Positions 46,301 through 59,539 of a DNA stretch of 64,000 nt are shown piece after piece. The DNA lies in the NCBI GenBank assembly GCA_018902385.1, contig JABSSW010000044.1, forward strand, positions 353,487 through 417,486, written 5' to 3'. The first letter of the stretch is position 1. The number at the start of each line of letters is the position of its first letter. The notes beneath the pieces were generated by a model, which did no database searches, was not told where the DNA came from, and was given only the letters and a program-made list of their open reading frames with translations. Source of the DNA: Physcia stellaris (taxonomy: Eukaryota; Ascomycota; Lecanoromycetes; Caliciales; Physciaceae). A program made the translations under genes and the position numbers.

Positions 46301-48044
46301 AACAAACACGATGTTTGCATGTACAACTCGAACACGATATTGAATGAAATGATGATGAATTGATGATGTTGCATAACATTCGAGTAAAATTCAATCGATT
46401 GAAAATCGATTGATGTACGAATATCAATTACTGAAAATTATTGATGCATTAATAAACAATCAATCAATCTGAATGTTTTGAAAACGAGACGAGAAAAATT
46501 GTTCTCGATCGATTATTTTTTTCAAACGATAAATAAGTTGTTAATCGAGCAACAATCAATTGACGTTCGATGAATAATCGTTCGATTTTCGATAATTCGT
46601 CGATTTTCGATCGACGAGTTCTTTTTTTCTGCAATAAAAACTGAAAATTTCTTCAAACGTTTGAATTTTTACACATGATTTATGCGTACAAATGCTTTTC
46701 GAGAAAATCGAATATTCACATTCATTATCATTCAATTGTCGCTTGTTGAATGATCATTTAATTTCTAACAATTTGTCAATTGTCAATTAAAATGCATTTA
46801 TGATGTTGCAATCAACGCACGAACAATAATTCAATTTTTTTGAACGTTTTTCGTTGTCGCGTAAAGCATGCAATTCAATTATACATTTCGCGAAAATCGA
46901 AATGATCAATCGATTGACAATTTTTTGTCGTTCGTTGCATGATCGTTCAATTTCTGATTGTCGATCAATTGTCAATTATCGAATTTTTTGATTTTGCAAT
47001 TGACGCATCGATAATTGCAAAATTCAAATAACAACACGAATCGTTTTTATGTATCGAATGATGCATGTGTTTGTTTATTGATTTCAAATCGAAACATTTA
47101 ATTTGTCGAATTGAATAATCGATCATTCATCATTGTATGTTCAATGACAAATCGATTGTATTTTGATATTTTGTCAATGCATATTTCGATGCATTTCACA
47201 AATTTTTTCATCGAAACAATATCATTGAATTGTTTTTGATTCTTTTTGAATTATTTTTGTTTTTTTTATTATTGAACATTGAAAAATCAAATCATCGACA
47301 ATCAAAAACATGATCGTTTCAATTGATTTGATTCAATTTTCGATAACAAAAAATCGTTTCAATTTTGATTCATTGAAAATTTTCGATTCGTTCGTTTCAT
47401 GTCATGTCAAATTCGAAATTAATGACGACGAGAAAAATTTGAATGAATATCAACATGAATTCGAAAAACGATTCAAATTAAACAACATGATACGATTTTT
47501 TGAATCGATAAACGTAATTGTTAACAATTTTCAATGCGAATTCGATGTGTTTTCAATCATTCAATTTTTTTTTATTCGATTTGAAATCGATCGAAACAAT
47601 GACGTTAATGTCGCAAAAATCATTTATCATTTTGAATTTTCGAAATATTCAAAAATTTCGAAAAACGATGTTGATCATGTCATGTCAATATCATCGAATA
47701 TGAATTTTCAAGTTTTGAAAAATTGATTCAAAAACGAAATACGTTATAAATATATCGTCGAATTTTCATCGATCGTTAATCATTTCATATTCGTAAATGC
47801 AATACAACATTTTTAAAATCAAACAAAAACAATTGTTACAATGTGTTTTTGAATTGTATGATTATTCGCAAATTCTTTCAATGCAAAAAAATAAAACATT
47901 GTTTTTTTGCAAAATTCGATTTTTTGAAATCAATCACATTCAAATAAATTTCAATGATTGATTTTTGAATGTATCGAAAATTGATTTTTCGTTTTTTTTT
48001 TATTTGAATACGATCGTCGAACGTATCGAAATTTTTTTTGTTTT
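43331..48044. other. AT-rich stretch, no certain gene
   Basis: Contains several 90-140-residue open frames: 43536-43832 (+), 43884-44222 (+), 45098-45418 (-), 45330-45659 (-) and 47310-47726 (+). None shows a motif that I recognise. The last lies just upstream of the Helitron-like middle region and in the same direction, so it could be a further part of that element, but this is not supported by a motif. Confidence 0.4.
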
Positions 48045-48484
48045 TTGACAACACAAATTTTTACAACGATTTTGTTGTATTCAAACGAAAATCAATTCAC
48101 GATTGAATTATTCATCAAAATTCATTCAAATATATTTTTCATTTTTCAATCAATCAAAAAACAATTGAATATTAATTGTTTTACATACAAAATGATTTTA
48201 TACAACATCGCGTTGTTTGCGTTTATTGAAAATTCAAAAAAATCATTTTTGAAAAATTTGTTTTTTCACGAAATTCATTGATTGAAATTATTTTGAAAAA
48301 TTATGTCGAATTGAAATCGCGCGTAACATCAAACGTTGCACATTTATTTTTAATTTTCGTCAAATCATCAAAAAATGTCGTGAATGAATTTCAAACGATT
48401 ATTGTTCGTCGATTAATTGATATTATGTCAAAAAAAATCATATTGATTTCGATATCAATTTCATCATTCGAAATTGTTCGATGA
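48045..48484 (+). pseudogene. Helitron protein relic, middle region (tentative)
   Basis: Plus-strand frames 48045-48281 and 48278-48484 read KNSKKSFLKN-like words and then NVAHLFLIFVKSSKNVVNEF. This fits the segment between the Rep and helicase parts of Helitron proteins, where an (S)AQEV-H-LL-LP block is followed by SSR-VV-D. Substitutions (Leu to Phe, Pro to Phe, Arg to Lys) are those expected from CpT and ApG mutation. Assignment rests on this one block and on its lying ~3.5 kb upstream, on the same strand, of a clearer helicase end. Confidence 0.4.
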
Positions 48485-51400
48485 AATATGATTTTTTTTA
48501 TTTTGTCGATATGAATCAAAATCATTGAATTGTTTTCGTATTCACAAACATTCACAATCACATTTTTTCATCATCGATCAAAACGTCGCAACGTATTCAA
48601 AAAAATATAAATTATTTAATTCAACAAAAAACGTGATCAATATGACGACGAGTAAACGCAAAATTCGATTTGCGAATTACGTGTGATTAATTTTTTGTGA
48701 CAAATTTTTTTTTTCGAAACGATATTTTTAAGATTTATTTGACATTTCGCAATGTTGATCAATTGATTGATATTCATGCAAATTTCATTAATCGTTTCAT
48801 CATTGATGTTTTGATTAAAAAACAACAATTTTTTAATTATTCATTAAAACGAAATTTGATTGATTATTTATTTCAAATTTTATCAAAACATGTTCGTTGA
48901 TTGAAAATAAAAATGATTCATGAATTTCAAATTCGACATCAAAACGAAAACGCATGAATTCGATCAATCGAAACGAATAATTTTGAATTGTGTATTGTTT
49001 GTTTTTCGAATGCACAAATCGAAAAATTTTGAAAACAAATTCATTTTCAAATAAACATGACGTACTCAAAAATTGCGAACGAAATGACGAAATTTGTGTT
49101 CACGTCGTGAAACGTTCATATCAAAAAAAATTGATTTGTATTTCAAAACAAATTTTCAAAATTAATATTTTATAAATTTTCAATTGTTTCGTGTTTATGT
49201 TACAGAAAATTTCTATCACACGTATCGTCGTTGTTTTTGTAATTTTTTCAATGTTTTGAAAACGCAACGAAAATCATTTTTAAAAAACATGTTTGAAAAT
49301 ATGCGATGACATCACATACACGAAAAGAAATTGCAAACGATTACAACAAAATATGTAACAAACAAATTTATAATAAATCATGATTCAATTGCATTAATAT
49401 GTTTTGATTTGACGTGACGTTTAACATTGAAAACGTATTTGACAAAAATATATTCACAATATATTTGACAACAACATGTACAACATGTGTTGATTTATTG
49501 TCGAATGTATTTCAATCGAAATATTATTCAACATTATCATCAAAAAAATATACATATATTGATGAAATTTTTTTTACAATTTGAAAACGAAAAACACATA
49601 AAAACAATTTTTAACGTATTGTTTGAAAATAATGCATCAAAAATTTGAATTATTCACAAATTTCGATTTTGAATTTTGTTCGACATCAATGTTGCATTTA
49701 TCAAAATGAATCGAAACGTTTTTAAAATTTATGTTTATCAAAACAATCAAATCGAAAATGTACATGTTTATACGAATTTGATTGATCGAAACGTTTCATT
49801 GTTAAAAAAAATGCAAAAATTGAAATTTCAATGTTATCAATGCATTCATTAATTGATTAGAAATAAAAACAATGTTCATGACAAAAATGTCAAAAATTTG
49901 AATGTATGTTTGAAAACGCGTCAAATCGAAATAACGTATTCATGAATTGACAATTCGAATTTAAATCGAAAAAAACGCAATATGCAAAAACAAAATGAAA
50001 TATTTCGATTATTTATATCATTATTCAAAATTAAATTGTTAAACATGATAACACAAAAAATTTTTTGACAAAAAAACAACGAATTGTCGAAAAAAAAACG
50101 AAACAAATAATCGTTCGAAAAAAAAAATCACGTTTAAAATGTTTATTTATAAAAATATGTTTTTTGATGAAAAAAATCACATTACATTTTCATTTGAAAT
50201 ATCGACGAAAAAATAACGCAAAAAAATCAAAAATATCGACAACGAATTTTCGATTGACGATAAAACAAAAATTGTTATTTATCGTCATCAACACGTCATC
50301 GAAATGATGAAAAAAACGATTTGAACAAAAAAAAAAATATTGAAAATTGAAAAAAACGTTTTGAAATTAAAAAAAAAAACGATTCAATTTGATGTTCAAT
50401 TTAATCAAAAAAGCGCATAAAATTTGATCGATCAACGAATATAATGTTTCATTGTTGTTGATTAGAATTTAATTTTTTTTCGAAATTTTATTTCACAAAA
50501 ATTTTTTCTCGTCGTGATTTTTTTTCATTGTATTTTTATGATGAGTATTTTTCGTTTTGATTTGTTTCATTGCGATTTTTTTTTATTATAATTTTTTCAT
50601 ATCATGACGTTTTTTCGCTACATATTTGATATTATTTCTGTGTAATGATGTATTTTGTGATTTGATTTTCACATCAAAAATTGTTTGTGTGTAATGACGC
50701 ATTTCGCGATTTGATTTTCATATTCGTCGATTTCGTAAATTTGTGTTGAATTCAAAAAATGTCATTAGTTTGTCGAGTTTTTCATCAAAATCATGAAAAA
50801 TGATGACAAAATGTTAAAATTTTCAATCACGATCAATTGCGAATCTATTGAAATTTAATAATTTTTTTTTGATTGAAATTCATGATGTAAATTTTTTTTT
50901 GTTTGTTAATTCGTGAATAACGTTTGATGTGTCATTGTTTTGATATTGTTTGAATTTTCAAATTCAATTCACGTCGAATCATTTGTTCAAACACGTTTTA
51001 TTGTCGAATGCACTTTTGAACGTTTTTTTGATGTCATCAATGTTACTAACAATGATGCGCAATCGAAAAAATGTCAAAAACGTTTTGTGAATTCAAAAGC
51101 AATCAAAATCATCGCGATTTTTTACAATTTTATTTTTTTTGTTTCAATTGTTCTATTTTTCGTCAAGAAAAACGACGATTTAAACGCATTTTGACGAGAA
51201 AAATTTTTCGATTTTTATTTTTCGAATTTGTTTCTGATTTTTGTTTCAAAAAAACGACGATAACGAGTACGAAAAAAACAAATTTGATTTTTTTTTTGTA
51301 CAATAACGATTATACACAAATTTAATCGACTTTGAAATGAAACACGAAAATTTCGTGTCAAAAAACGAAAAAAAATAAAAATTTTGATTCAACAAAAAGA

Positions 51401-51952
51401 ACGAAAAACATACGCGAAAAAATTGATTCGACGACGAATTCGAAAATTTGATTTCAAAAATACAAATGACGACAAAAAATTGAATTTCGAATTCAAAATT
51501 GTTCGACGACAAAACGTGAAATTTGTTTCATACGCATTGTCACGTTTTCGAGAATTCGACAACATGTGTTTTCATTGTTGTGTTTTTCAAATTTTTTGAT
51601 GTTTTTTCAAAACGAATCAAATTGAATAATTACGATATTTTTTTCAATCACGAAAACGACATTTTTTTTTGATTCGAAAAAATGATGCAATGTTTTTATT
51701 TTTTCATTAACATAAACAGAATTACAACGATGAAAAAAAAAAAAACGTTTTTCGTGATCAAAACGAAAAACAAAAACAATTTGAAAACGAAAATGCGAAA
51801 TGATGCAAAAAAAAAATCGAAACGAATAAATCGATAAAATTTTTATAAATACATTATTCAATTCAATCGATTTTCGTGTTTTTGACATCGAATCGTCAAC
51901 ATGAATTTACAAAAATTGTTTTTTTAATTCGAAACGAAATTTTTTTTTCACG
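48485..51952. other. probable interior of the Helitron relic, not resolvable
   Basis: About 3.5 kb between the two recognisable Helitron blocks, consistent with the missing N-terminal helicase half. Walker A and B motifs could not be read. Open frames such as 50940-51194 and 51384-51599 (+) are unassigned. Some stretches look inserted or rearranged. Confidence 0.35.
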
Positions 51953-52824
51953 ATCAATATGCGTTTTTTGAATTTTCATTTCATCGTTCATGATCGTGAG
52001 AAAACAATTGATTGCATTCAAAACGTTTTGAATATCGACAATGCGATGAAAATCGATGACAAAATTTTTTTCGTATCGTAAAATTTTGATTATACGTCGT
52101 TTAAAAATTCGTTGCAAAAATTCGTTAACATTATTTATTCGATTTGAAATTTACGATTTTCAACAATCAATATTTGAACGAACGAAAAATTTTCGCAATT
52201 GTCAATTTCGACGTTCGACAAATCAACGAAATTTGTGTAAACAAATTTCGTGAATTTATTCATTCAAAACATGTTTTTAATATTTTTGTGAATTTTGTTT
52301 TAAAGAATGATTTCGACGACGAATGTTTTCATCATTACAAAGAAATTTTATTTTTTTTTCAAATTTTGCGTTTGAATGTAAACATGTTTGTTATAATATT
52401 GCGCAATTTGAAATTTTTCATCAAACGTAAAAAAATTAAAGTTCGCATTACACGTGTTGAAAATCACGTTATCGAAATTGAAATCATTGACGATAAATTA
52501 AAAAAAATCAAAATCGTTTTATTTCACATTTATTTGCAATTTAAAAACGACGAAAACAATAAAAATCGTCGAACAATTGCGTTTTGTCAAATTATTAAAC
52601 GTTAATGTTTTATTCGATTGGCATTCGAAATAATAATAAACAAATTTCAAAATCAATCTTTACGATATGTGATCGTCGATATTCAAATACGTGATTGTTT
52701 CATTCATGATCAATTTTACGAAACAATTTCTAGAATCAGAAAAATGCAAAATTTTCACATCATTATATTTGAATTGAACGTATTGTCAAACGATTTTCAA
52801 CAAAAAAATTTTGACGTGCAATGA
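51953..52824 (+). pseudogene. Helitron Pif1-type helicase, C-terminal half
   Basis: One frame from 51953 reads INMR and later NSLQKFVNIIYS, with two stops. A frameshift near 52143 leads into 52144-52605 and, in the same frame after one TAA (probably from CAA), 52618-52824. Seen in order: NMR block; NNQYLNER; VNMFVIILRNL; IRLAF; INKFQNQSL at ~52633-52661 (TINKSQGQSL in the family); and DQFYETISRIR at ~52708-52740 (GQLYVALSRVR in the family), followed by FHIIIF. These are the conserved motifs of the last part of the Pif1-like helicase that Helitrons carry. Substitutions fit CpT/CpC mutation. Helitron ends (5' TC, 3' hairpin plus CTRR) could not be identified. Confidence 0.75.
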
Positions 52825-54399
52825 AAAAAATGTCATTGAATAAATTCGATTAAAAATTATATTATGATTTTGATTTGTTGTCAAATGTTTGTTCAAATTT
52901 TGTTCGTTCAACAATGTCAAAAAACATGTCGATTTCATTGTCGCGAAATTTCAATACAAACGTGTCGTTGTCAATCATATCTATTTTATTTATACAAATT
53001 ATTATTGTATTTTGATTGAAAATCGAAAAACGAAATGCGTCGACGCAATTGCATTGCGATATCACATTTCAAAAAAAATTTTGTATCAATGATTTCATGA
53101 AACGAAAACAAAATGTTGTACGACAAAAAAAAAATCGTTTGAAAATGATTTATAAACAATTTAAAAATCAAATTTCAAACAAAAACATTCTTTGACGTGA
53201 AATTGATATCAAATGATTTCATTTTCGATTTTTGCGATATTATTGCGATCGATGAATTTTGACGAATTTTGAAAATTGAAATTATTAATTCATTTGTTTT
53301 TCGATTGTCATTTCGTTCAAACAAAATTTATTTATATATGTTAATTAACATCGATAAACAATGAATAATTTGTATTTGATGTAAAATAATCGTCGTCGTT
53401 GTCGATAAAAATAAATTTGTTGAAATTTAAGTGATTTTGACAAATCAACATGAAATTCACGACATTTTTGCTCGATTGAGAAATCAAAATTCATGATATT
53501 TTTCATTAAATTTAAAATTTTACGATTTTTGTTTTTAACAAAAAATCTCGATGCGTCAAATCGTCGTTAATTAATGAACAAATTCGAACGCGTTATCGAT
53601 GTTAAAACACAAAACATGAAATAAATCATTTTATTCGCGATTTCGTCATGATGAACATCGTTGTGTGTACGTATCATGAAAAACAAAAAAAATCGAAAAA
53701 AAATCACAAAAACAATTTGAAAAAAATTCGATTAATTACATTTGTCGATTGAAAAAAACGTCAAAAATAAATTAAAAATTGCAATCGTTTCGTCAAAAAC
53801 GAATTCAACGATGTTGAGAATTTATTTAAATTTTTAATTTCATACATAGTGTATTCGACGAAGTTGTATATAATCATTGTAACAAAAATCATGAAATTAC
53901 ATTCGTTTATTGAAAAAATGAAAAAGACGAAACTCGTTATTTGCATCGTTAATCAAACAACAATATTAGCGATTTACAATTCGAAAATCAATTTTGCTCA
54001 ATATTTGATGAAATGAATGATAAAACTGATTGACGATTTGCGACACAAAAACATCGAAAAAAAATTACATTGAATGTCGATTCATGTCGATATTGAAAAC
54101 AACAAAAAAACGAATGAATATCGTTATCAAACGAATCACGAATTCGAAATTAAAAAAAACAACGAAATAAACAAAAAAAATTGAATACGAATCAAATCGT
54201 TTCGCAAACACAATTGATGCAAAACAAATATTGAAAAACGCAATCAAAACGACGATAAACAAAAAAATGCAAAAACAATGAATTTAATCATGAAAAAATT
54301 GCACTAAAAATCGAACATTGTATTCGATTATAACGAAATCGAACAAATCGATATTACAATTACATGACAAAATTAAAAAAAAATTCAACGTTTGCAACA
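52825..54399. other. AT-rich stretch, no gene seen
   Basis: May include the 3' end of the Helitron. No hairpin followed by CTRR was found, though CT and AG steps are so depleted here that such an end would be hard to recognise. Open frames (52862-53065, 53761-53946, 54065-54262, all minus) show no motif. Confidence 0.4.
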
Positions 54400-54880
54400 G
54401 ATTTCATCGATAAAAAATCGATGAAATTAAATGTATTCAAACATTTTGTTCAAAAGTTGCGTCAAATTACATCAATGAAAAATCGATGAAATTGATTGTA
54501 TATCGTCGTTTTTTTCAAATTTTACGTTAAATTACGTCAATGAAACATCAATGAAATTGTTTGTATTTTATCGTTTTGTTCAAAATTTGCGTCGAGTTTT
54601 GAATCAAATTACATCGATGAAAATTCGATGAAATTAAATGTTTCTCATTTTTCTAAATCGATGAAACTAAATATTTTTTATCGCATTGTTCGAAGTTTGC
54701 GTCAAATGTTATGTCAATTTTCATCGATTTTCAATCGATGAAAAATCGATGAAATTATGTGTTTTTTATCGTTTAATTTAAAATTTGTATCAAATAATGC
54801 GTCAAATTTTATCGATCGAAAATGATTGAAAATTATTGATTTAATTTCGTTTTCATGATTATAAAAAAAAGTCACAAATA
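54400..54880. repeat. degenerate 77-bp satellite units, outlying patch
   Basis: Words of the 77-bp satellite recur: GCGTCAAATTACATCAATGA, AAAATCGATGAAATT and TTGTTCAAAATTTGCGTC, with irregular spacing and many changes. This is the leftmost patch of satellite-like sequence in the window. Confidence 0.7.
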
Positions 54881-54881
54881 T

Positions 54882-55235
54882 TGTTACGATAAAATGTGTG
54901 AATTAAAAAATGTGTTTAATACGATAATTTTATTTTTATTTTGAACGCATTTTTTATTATCTAGAAAACAAAAAACGAAATATTTGATTTTTGTCGAGAT
55001 TTTGCGAAAACGCTAATTTCTTTTGATCAAAATATTTTGATTTCAATTTATGTGAAAATTTACGTTGACGAATTTTGTTACGATAAAACGTATTGAATAA
55101 TAATGCAATTGATAAAAAAATTGAATTGTTATTATCTAAAAACAAAATGAAAAATATGAATCAAATTGTCAAAACGTTAATTCGTTGTTGTCAAAATATT
55201 TTGATTTTAATTTTACGTGCAGATTTATCGTAACA
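54882..55235 (-). repeat. two LTR-like copies in tandem, inverted
   Basis: 54882-~55075 and 55076-55235 both start TGTTACGATAAAA; the second ends TTATCGTAACA. Their interiors carry, inverted, the LTR landmarks of the element at 21679-24415: ATTTTGCGAAAACGCTAATTT, TTTTGATCAAAATATTTTGAT and TGTTATTATCT. They are therefore diverged LTRs of the same or a sister family without an interior between them, such as a solo LTR beside a truncated one. The end of the first copy is eroded. Confidence 0.65.
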
Positions 55236-55800
55236 AATATTGTTTTCATTTTTATAATTTGATTTTTTTTTTGTTCGTTTCGTTTCGAGATGATTTTGAA
55301 CATTTTTAAAATGAAAAACAAATCATTTTTTATTTTCATTCGTTTCAATATCGAATTTTTTACAACATAATCATTTAATTTTCGATTCATGTAATGATAA
55401 AAATAATTGTCAATTACAAATCGACGCATGATTGATTGAAAAAACGTTTTTTGATATCGATAAAAATAATAATATTCAATCATTTTGTTCAAATTTTGCG
55501 TCAAATTTTGCGTCAAATTTCATAAACATCGATGAAATTGAATATATTTCAATTTTTTGTCTATTTGCGTCAGATTCTATCGATGAAAAATCGTTGAAAT
55601 TGATTATTTTTAATTATTTTTTCAAATTTGCGTCAGATTTTGAATCAGATTTCAACGACGAAACATCGATGAAATTAAATGTTTTTTATCGTTTTGTTCA
55701 AAATTTGTATCAAAATTTGCGTCAAATTACATCGATAAAACATCGATAAAATTGAATATTTTTCATTTTTTTGTTCAAATTTTGTGTCAAAATACATATC
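55236..55800. repeat. degenerate 77-bp satellite units, second patch
   Basis: From ~55485 satellite words recur (TTTTGCGTCAAATTTTGCGTC, GATGAAACATCGATGAAATT, TTTTATCGTTTTGTTCAAAA) with irregular spacing. The first ~250 bp are non-satellite AT-rich DNA. Confidence 0.65.
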
Positions 55801-57600
55801 ATTTTTTAAACAAACATTATTCAAAATTCGTTGAATTTATTTTTTTCACAATCGTTGTTATTTCACGTTACATGATTCACGATTAGAATGCGAATTATTA
55901 ACATGATATGTTTTCAATACATCGTGTTCAATTTTTTCAATTGATGACAATATTTGATTTTTTGCAAATTAATTTATTTAATTTTCGTCGTTTTTTTGTG
56001 AAATCGAAAATCGAAACAGAAAAAAATGTTTATTCTAAAAACGTTGTATATTATCAAAAAAATCATTTTTTTCAAATATGTTGTATTGATTATCATCAAT
56101 TTTACAATTTTGTGTTGTTATGTTTTCGATCGTTGTTTTCAATTTCGTTGTTCAACATATGCATAAAAGCATTTTCAATCGTTGATCTTTACGTTGATTA
56201 ATCACAATTTCAAATTATACATGATAGAAATACAAAAATTGTATTTAACGATTTTTCAAAAAATAAATTGTATTCATAAATCGAATTTCAAAATTTTTAA
56301 CAATGAATGCGAAACGTTTTACAAATTTTTTATCACGTTTAATTTAATTTTTTTTTATCATCGTCATTGAAAAAATCAAATTTTTACAAACATTTGATTA
56401 ATTTTTTTTTCGATTTAATGTTATCGTTTTTTTCGCATTTTTTTTTTCAAACATTTGATTAATTTTTTTTTCGATTTAATGTTATCATTTTTTTCGAATT
56501 TTTTCATGTTTCATTGTTTGTTATCGATTTGAACAACGTTAAAATCAATTTTCAATTTTCGTTTTTTTTCAATTTGATTTGTTTTTTTTGTCGAATATTT
56601 ATTAATTATTTCTGTTTCGAAAAACATGTTTTTAAAATAATAAATTTTGACGTTTGACGTGACGTACGATTGTAATTTTTTGTATTACATTTTTCGAATT
56701 TCGCATTTAACAAATCATGATTAAATCGTTTGATTTTTTCAATGTTTGAATTCGTAAATTTTTTTGTTTTGATTGTTTTCGACATTTTCGACTTTTTATT
56801 CGACGTTTTTTGTTCGATTTTTGAATTTTTTTTTTTACGTTTGAATTTCGATGTTTCATTCAATATTTCAAACGTTTTACATTTTGATTCGTTTTCGTCA
56901 ACATTGTTATTTGATTTTATCATTTTGTTGAACGATTTTCAAATTTCATTTTTTTCGTTAACGTTTGTCATTGATGTAAATGAAATCGTTTTGACATCGA
57001 TGATTTTTGTTTTAAAATTTTCGCGTTTTTTTTTTCATATCGTTAATGAATAATGAATCATTGTTTGTTCGTTTTTTTCGTTGTTGATTGACGTTAAATT
57101 TTCGAATTTCGTCATTTGTTTTCAAATTGATTTTTTTTCGTGACATTTTATGATTAAATTTTTTTCGCGAAAAGATTTGCGATGAGAAGAATTTCGCGTG
57201 AATTTTTTGAAAAGAATGTTAATATCGTTGATAACGAATCGATGAAATTTATGTAACAAAAATACGTACAATTTTCGACTGTATAATGTTTTTATTTTTT
57301 TTTTCAAACAAAATCGTTTTTGAAATAATTTTCATTCAAATTCAACATTTTTTCGATCGTTTTACGTATTCTTTTGACAATAAAATTTTTTAAAATATCA
57401 TTTTTGTAAACGCGTCGAACAATATTGCGAAAAACGTTTTTCAAAACAAAATGAAAAAAAAAAAAAAAAAACGAAAAAAAATGCGACATAATGATGAATT
57501 CGTTTTGATGATTAAACGTAATCAATTGATCAATTCGCATTTGAAATGAAATCGAATAAAAAACACAAACGCGTTGATTTCAAAACGCGAAACGTGAAAT
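55801..57600. other. AT-rich stretch, no gene seen
   Basis: Open frames at 55908-56201, 56606-56923 (-) and 56730-57053 have no motif. Contains the 61-bp duplication annotated separately and long A/T runs (for example ~57450-57480). Confidence 0.4.
56387..56508. repeat. 61-bp tandem duplication
   Basis: CAAACATTTGATTAATTTTT starts at 56387 and again at 56448. Both copies run through CGATTTAATGTTATC and then a T-rich tail. Nearly identical, so either recent or spared by mutation; the two visible differences are G/A. Confidence 0.85.
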
Positions 57601-57719
57601 ATTTTTCGTCAAACGATGCGTTATTTTGCATCAATGAAAAATCGATGAAAACTGATTGTATTTCAACGTTTTGTTCAAAATTTGCGTCAAATTTTGATTC
57701 AAAATTAATCATTTGACAA

Positions 57720-58060
57720 TCGATGAACAATCGTTGATACATGTTCATCACAGCAATGATTGTTCGAGCAAATTTATAATAACAATTTGTATAAACAAAT
57801 TGCGCATGATCAACATTGACGTGTTTACATTTTCGTTTTTAAATCGATTTAACGAATTTGCATTCGATAACGTGCAAAATTGAATCAAATTTGACGTTTG
57901 TTTATATAAATTTTTTATTTGATGATTTTTTTTTTTTCGTTTACACGTCAGCAGAATCGACGAATTTCTGTTGACGTAATCGAAATCGAAAATGATTCGA
58001 AAATTTCGAATTCATTAAAATTTAATTCAAATTTGATTCAAATTCAATTTTTTCACAATA
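57720..58060. repeat. interspersed repeat C, copy 1
   Basis: Aligns with 58557-58895. Shared landmarks are TTCATCACA, GACGTGTTTACATTTTCG, AATCGATTTAACGAATTT, TTTGACGT-TGTTTATATAAA and TTTCTGTTGACG. It is flanked on both sides by satellite-like sequence, so it alternates with the 77-bp repeat. Confidence 0.75.
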
Positions 58061-58556
58061 AATAATTCATTAACACGTATTCAAATTTTGTGTCAAATTT
58101 TCATAATGCAAAATCGATAAATCGATTGTATTTCATTTTTTCATTCAAAATTTGCGTCAAATTTTGCGTCAAATTTTCACAATTTGAAATCGATGAAATT
58201 GATTTTATTTTATTTTTTTGTTAAAAATTTGCGTCAGATTTTGCGTCAGATTTCGTCAATGAAAAATCGATAAAATTGATTGTATTTTGTTTTTTCGTTC
58301 AAAATTTGAATCAAATTTTGCGTCAAATTACATCAATGAAAAATTGATTGTATTTCACAATTTTGACAATCAAAATGAATTACAAAAAAGCGAAAAAAAA
58401 ATTTCGCGAAAAAAAATTTATTTTTTATTTTCGTTCAGAATTTGCGTCAAAGTTTGCGTCAAATTTCGTCAATAAAAAATCGATAAAATTGATTATGTTT
58501 TATTTTTTTATTCAAAGTTTGCGTCAAATTTTGCGTCAAATTTTCACAATTCGAAA
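58061..58556. repeat. degenerate 77-bp satellite between copies of repeat C
   Basis: Several diverged units with TTTGCGTCAAATTTTGCGTC and AAAATCGATAAAATTGATT words. More decayed than the array after 59700. Confidence 0.7.
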
Positions 58557-58895
58557 TCGATGATTGATAATCGTTGATTCAAATTCATCACAACAATGAT
58601 GAATCTGAACAAATTTACAGTAATAATTTTATGAACAAATTTGCATAATCATTTTGACGTGTTCGCATTCTCGTTTTCGAATCGATTTAACGAATTTTCA
58701 TTGAATAACGTTCAACGTTAAATCAAATTTGACGTCTGTTTATATAAATCGAAATCTGATGAAATTGATTTTTTTTTTTTTTTTTTTTTACACGTTTGCG
58801 AGATCGACGAGTTTCTGTTGACGAAATCGAGATGAAAAATGATTCGAAAATTTCTTTTCGTTAAAATTTGTCAATCAAAATCAAATTCAATTTTT
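58557..58895. repeat. interspersed repeat C, copy 2
   Basis: Second copy, about 838 bp to the right of copy 1 in the same orientation. It keeps more AG and CT steps (GTCTGTTTATATAA, CGAGTTTCTG), so it is the less mutated of the two. Confidence 0.75.
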
Positions 58896-59274
58896 TAAAA
58901 CAATGTTTTTCAAAAAAATTGATAAAATTGATTTTTTTACATTTTTTGTTCAAATTTTGCGTCAGATTTCGTCATTGAAAAACATCGAAATCGATGAAAT
59001 TGATTTTTATGTTTCATTTTTTCATTCAGAATTTGCGTCAAAATTTGCGTCAATTTCATCAATGCGAAATGAAAAATGCGAAATTGATTGTATTTTTAAT
59101 TTTTCGTTAAAAATTTGCGAAAAAAATTCTTCATCACGTCAATGTCAATGAAAAATCGATGAAATTGAATTTTTACAACAAAATTTGTCAAATTTGCGTC
59201 AAAATACATCAATGAAAATCGTCAAATGAAATTGATTGTATTTTTATTTTATTTTTTGTTCAAAAATTTTTAAA

Positions 59275-59525
59275 TTTTTTTCAAATCGACTGAAAAATCA
59301 AAAATCGTTTATTCAAAACGAAATCGATTAACGTATAAAAAACTAATTGATTCGCATTTTCAAATGAAATTTTAAAAGTTTTCATTTTTTAACAGACATC
59401 GTGATATTGTTTAAAAATTGATTGTTTTTCGTTTGAAAACGTTTTTAAACAATTTTCATTTTTTTTTGTCGATGAAAAAAAGAAACAATCGCGATTTCAT
59501 TTCATGTTTTTTCAAAATTTCGATT
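59275..59525. repeat. interspersed repeat D, copy 1
   Basis: Aligns with 62036-62270. Shared words are AATCGTTTATTCAAAACGAAATCG (positions ~59302-59325), AAATGAAATTTTAAAA, CAACAGACA-CGTGATATT, GTTTTTCGTTTGAAAACG and TTTAAACAATTT. It marks the left boundary of the dense 77-bp array. Confidence 0.7.
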
Positions 59526-59539
59526 ACACGAAATCAAAA

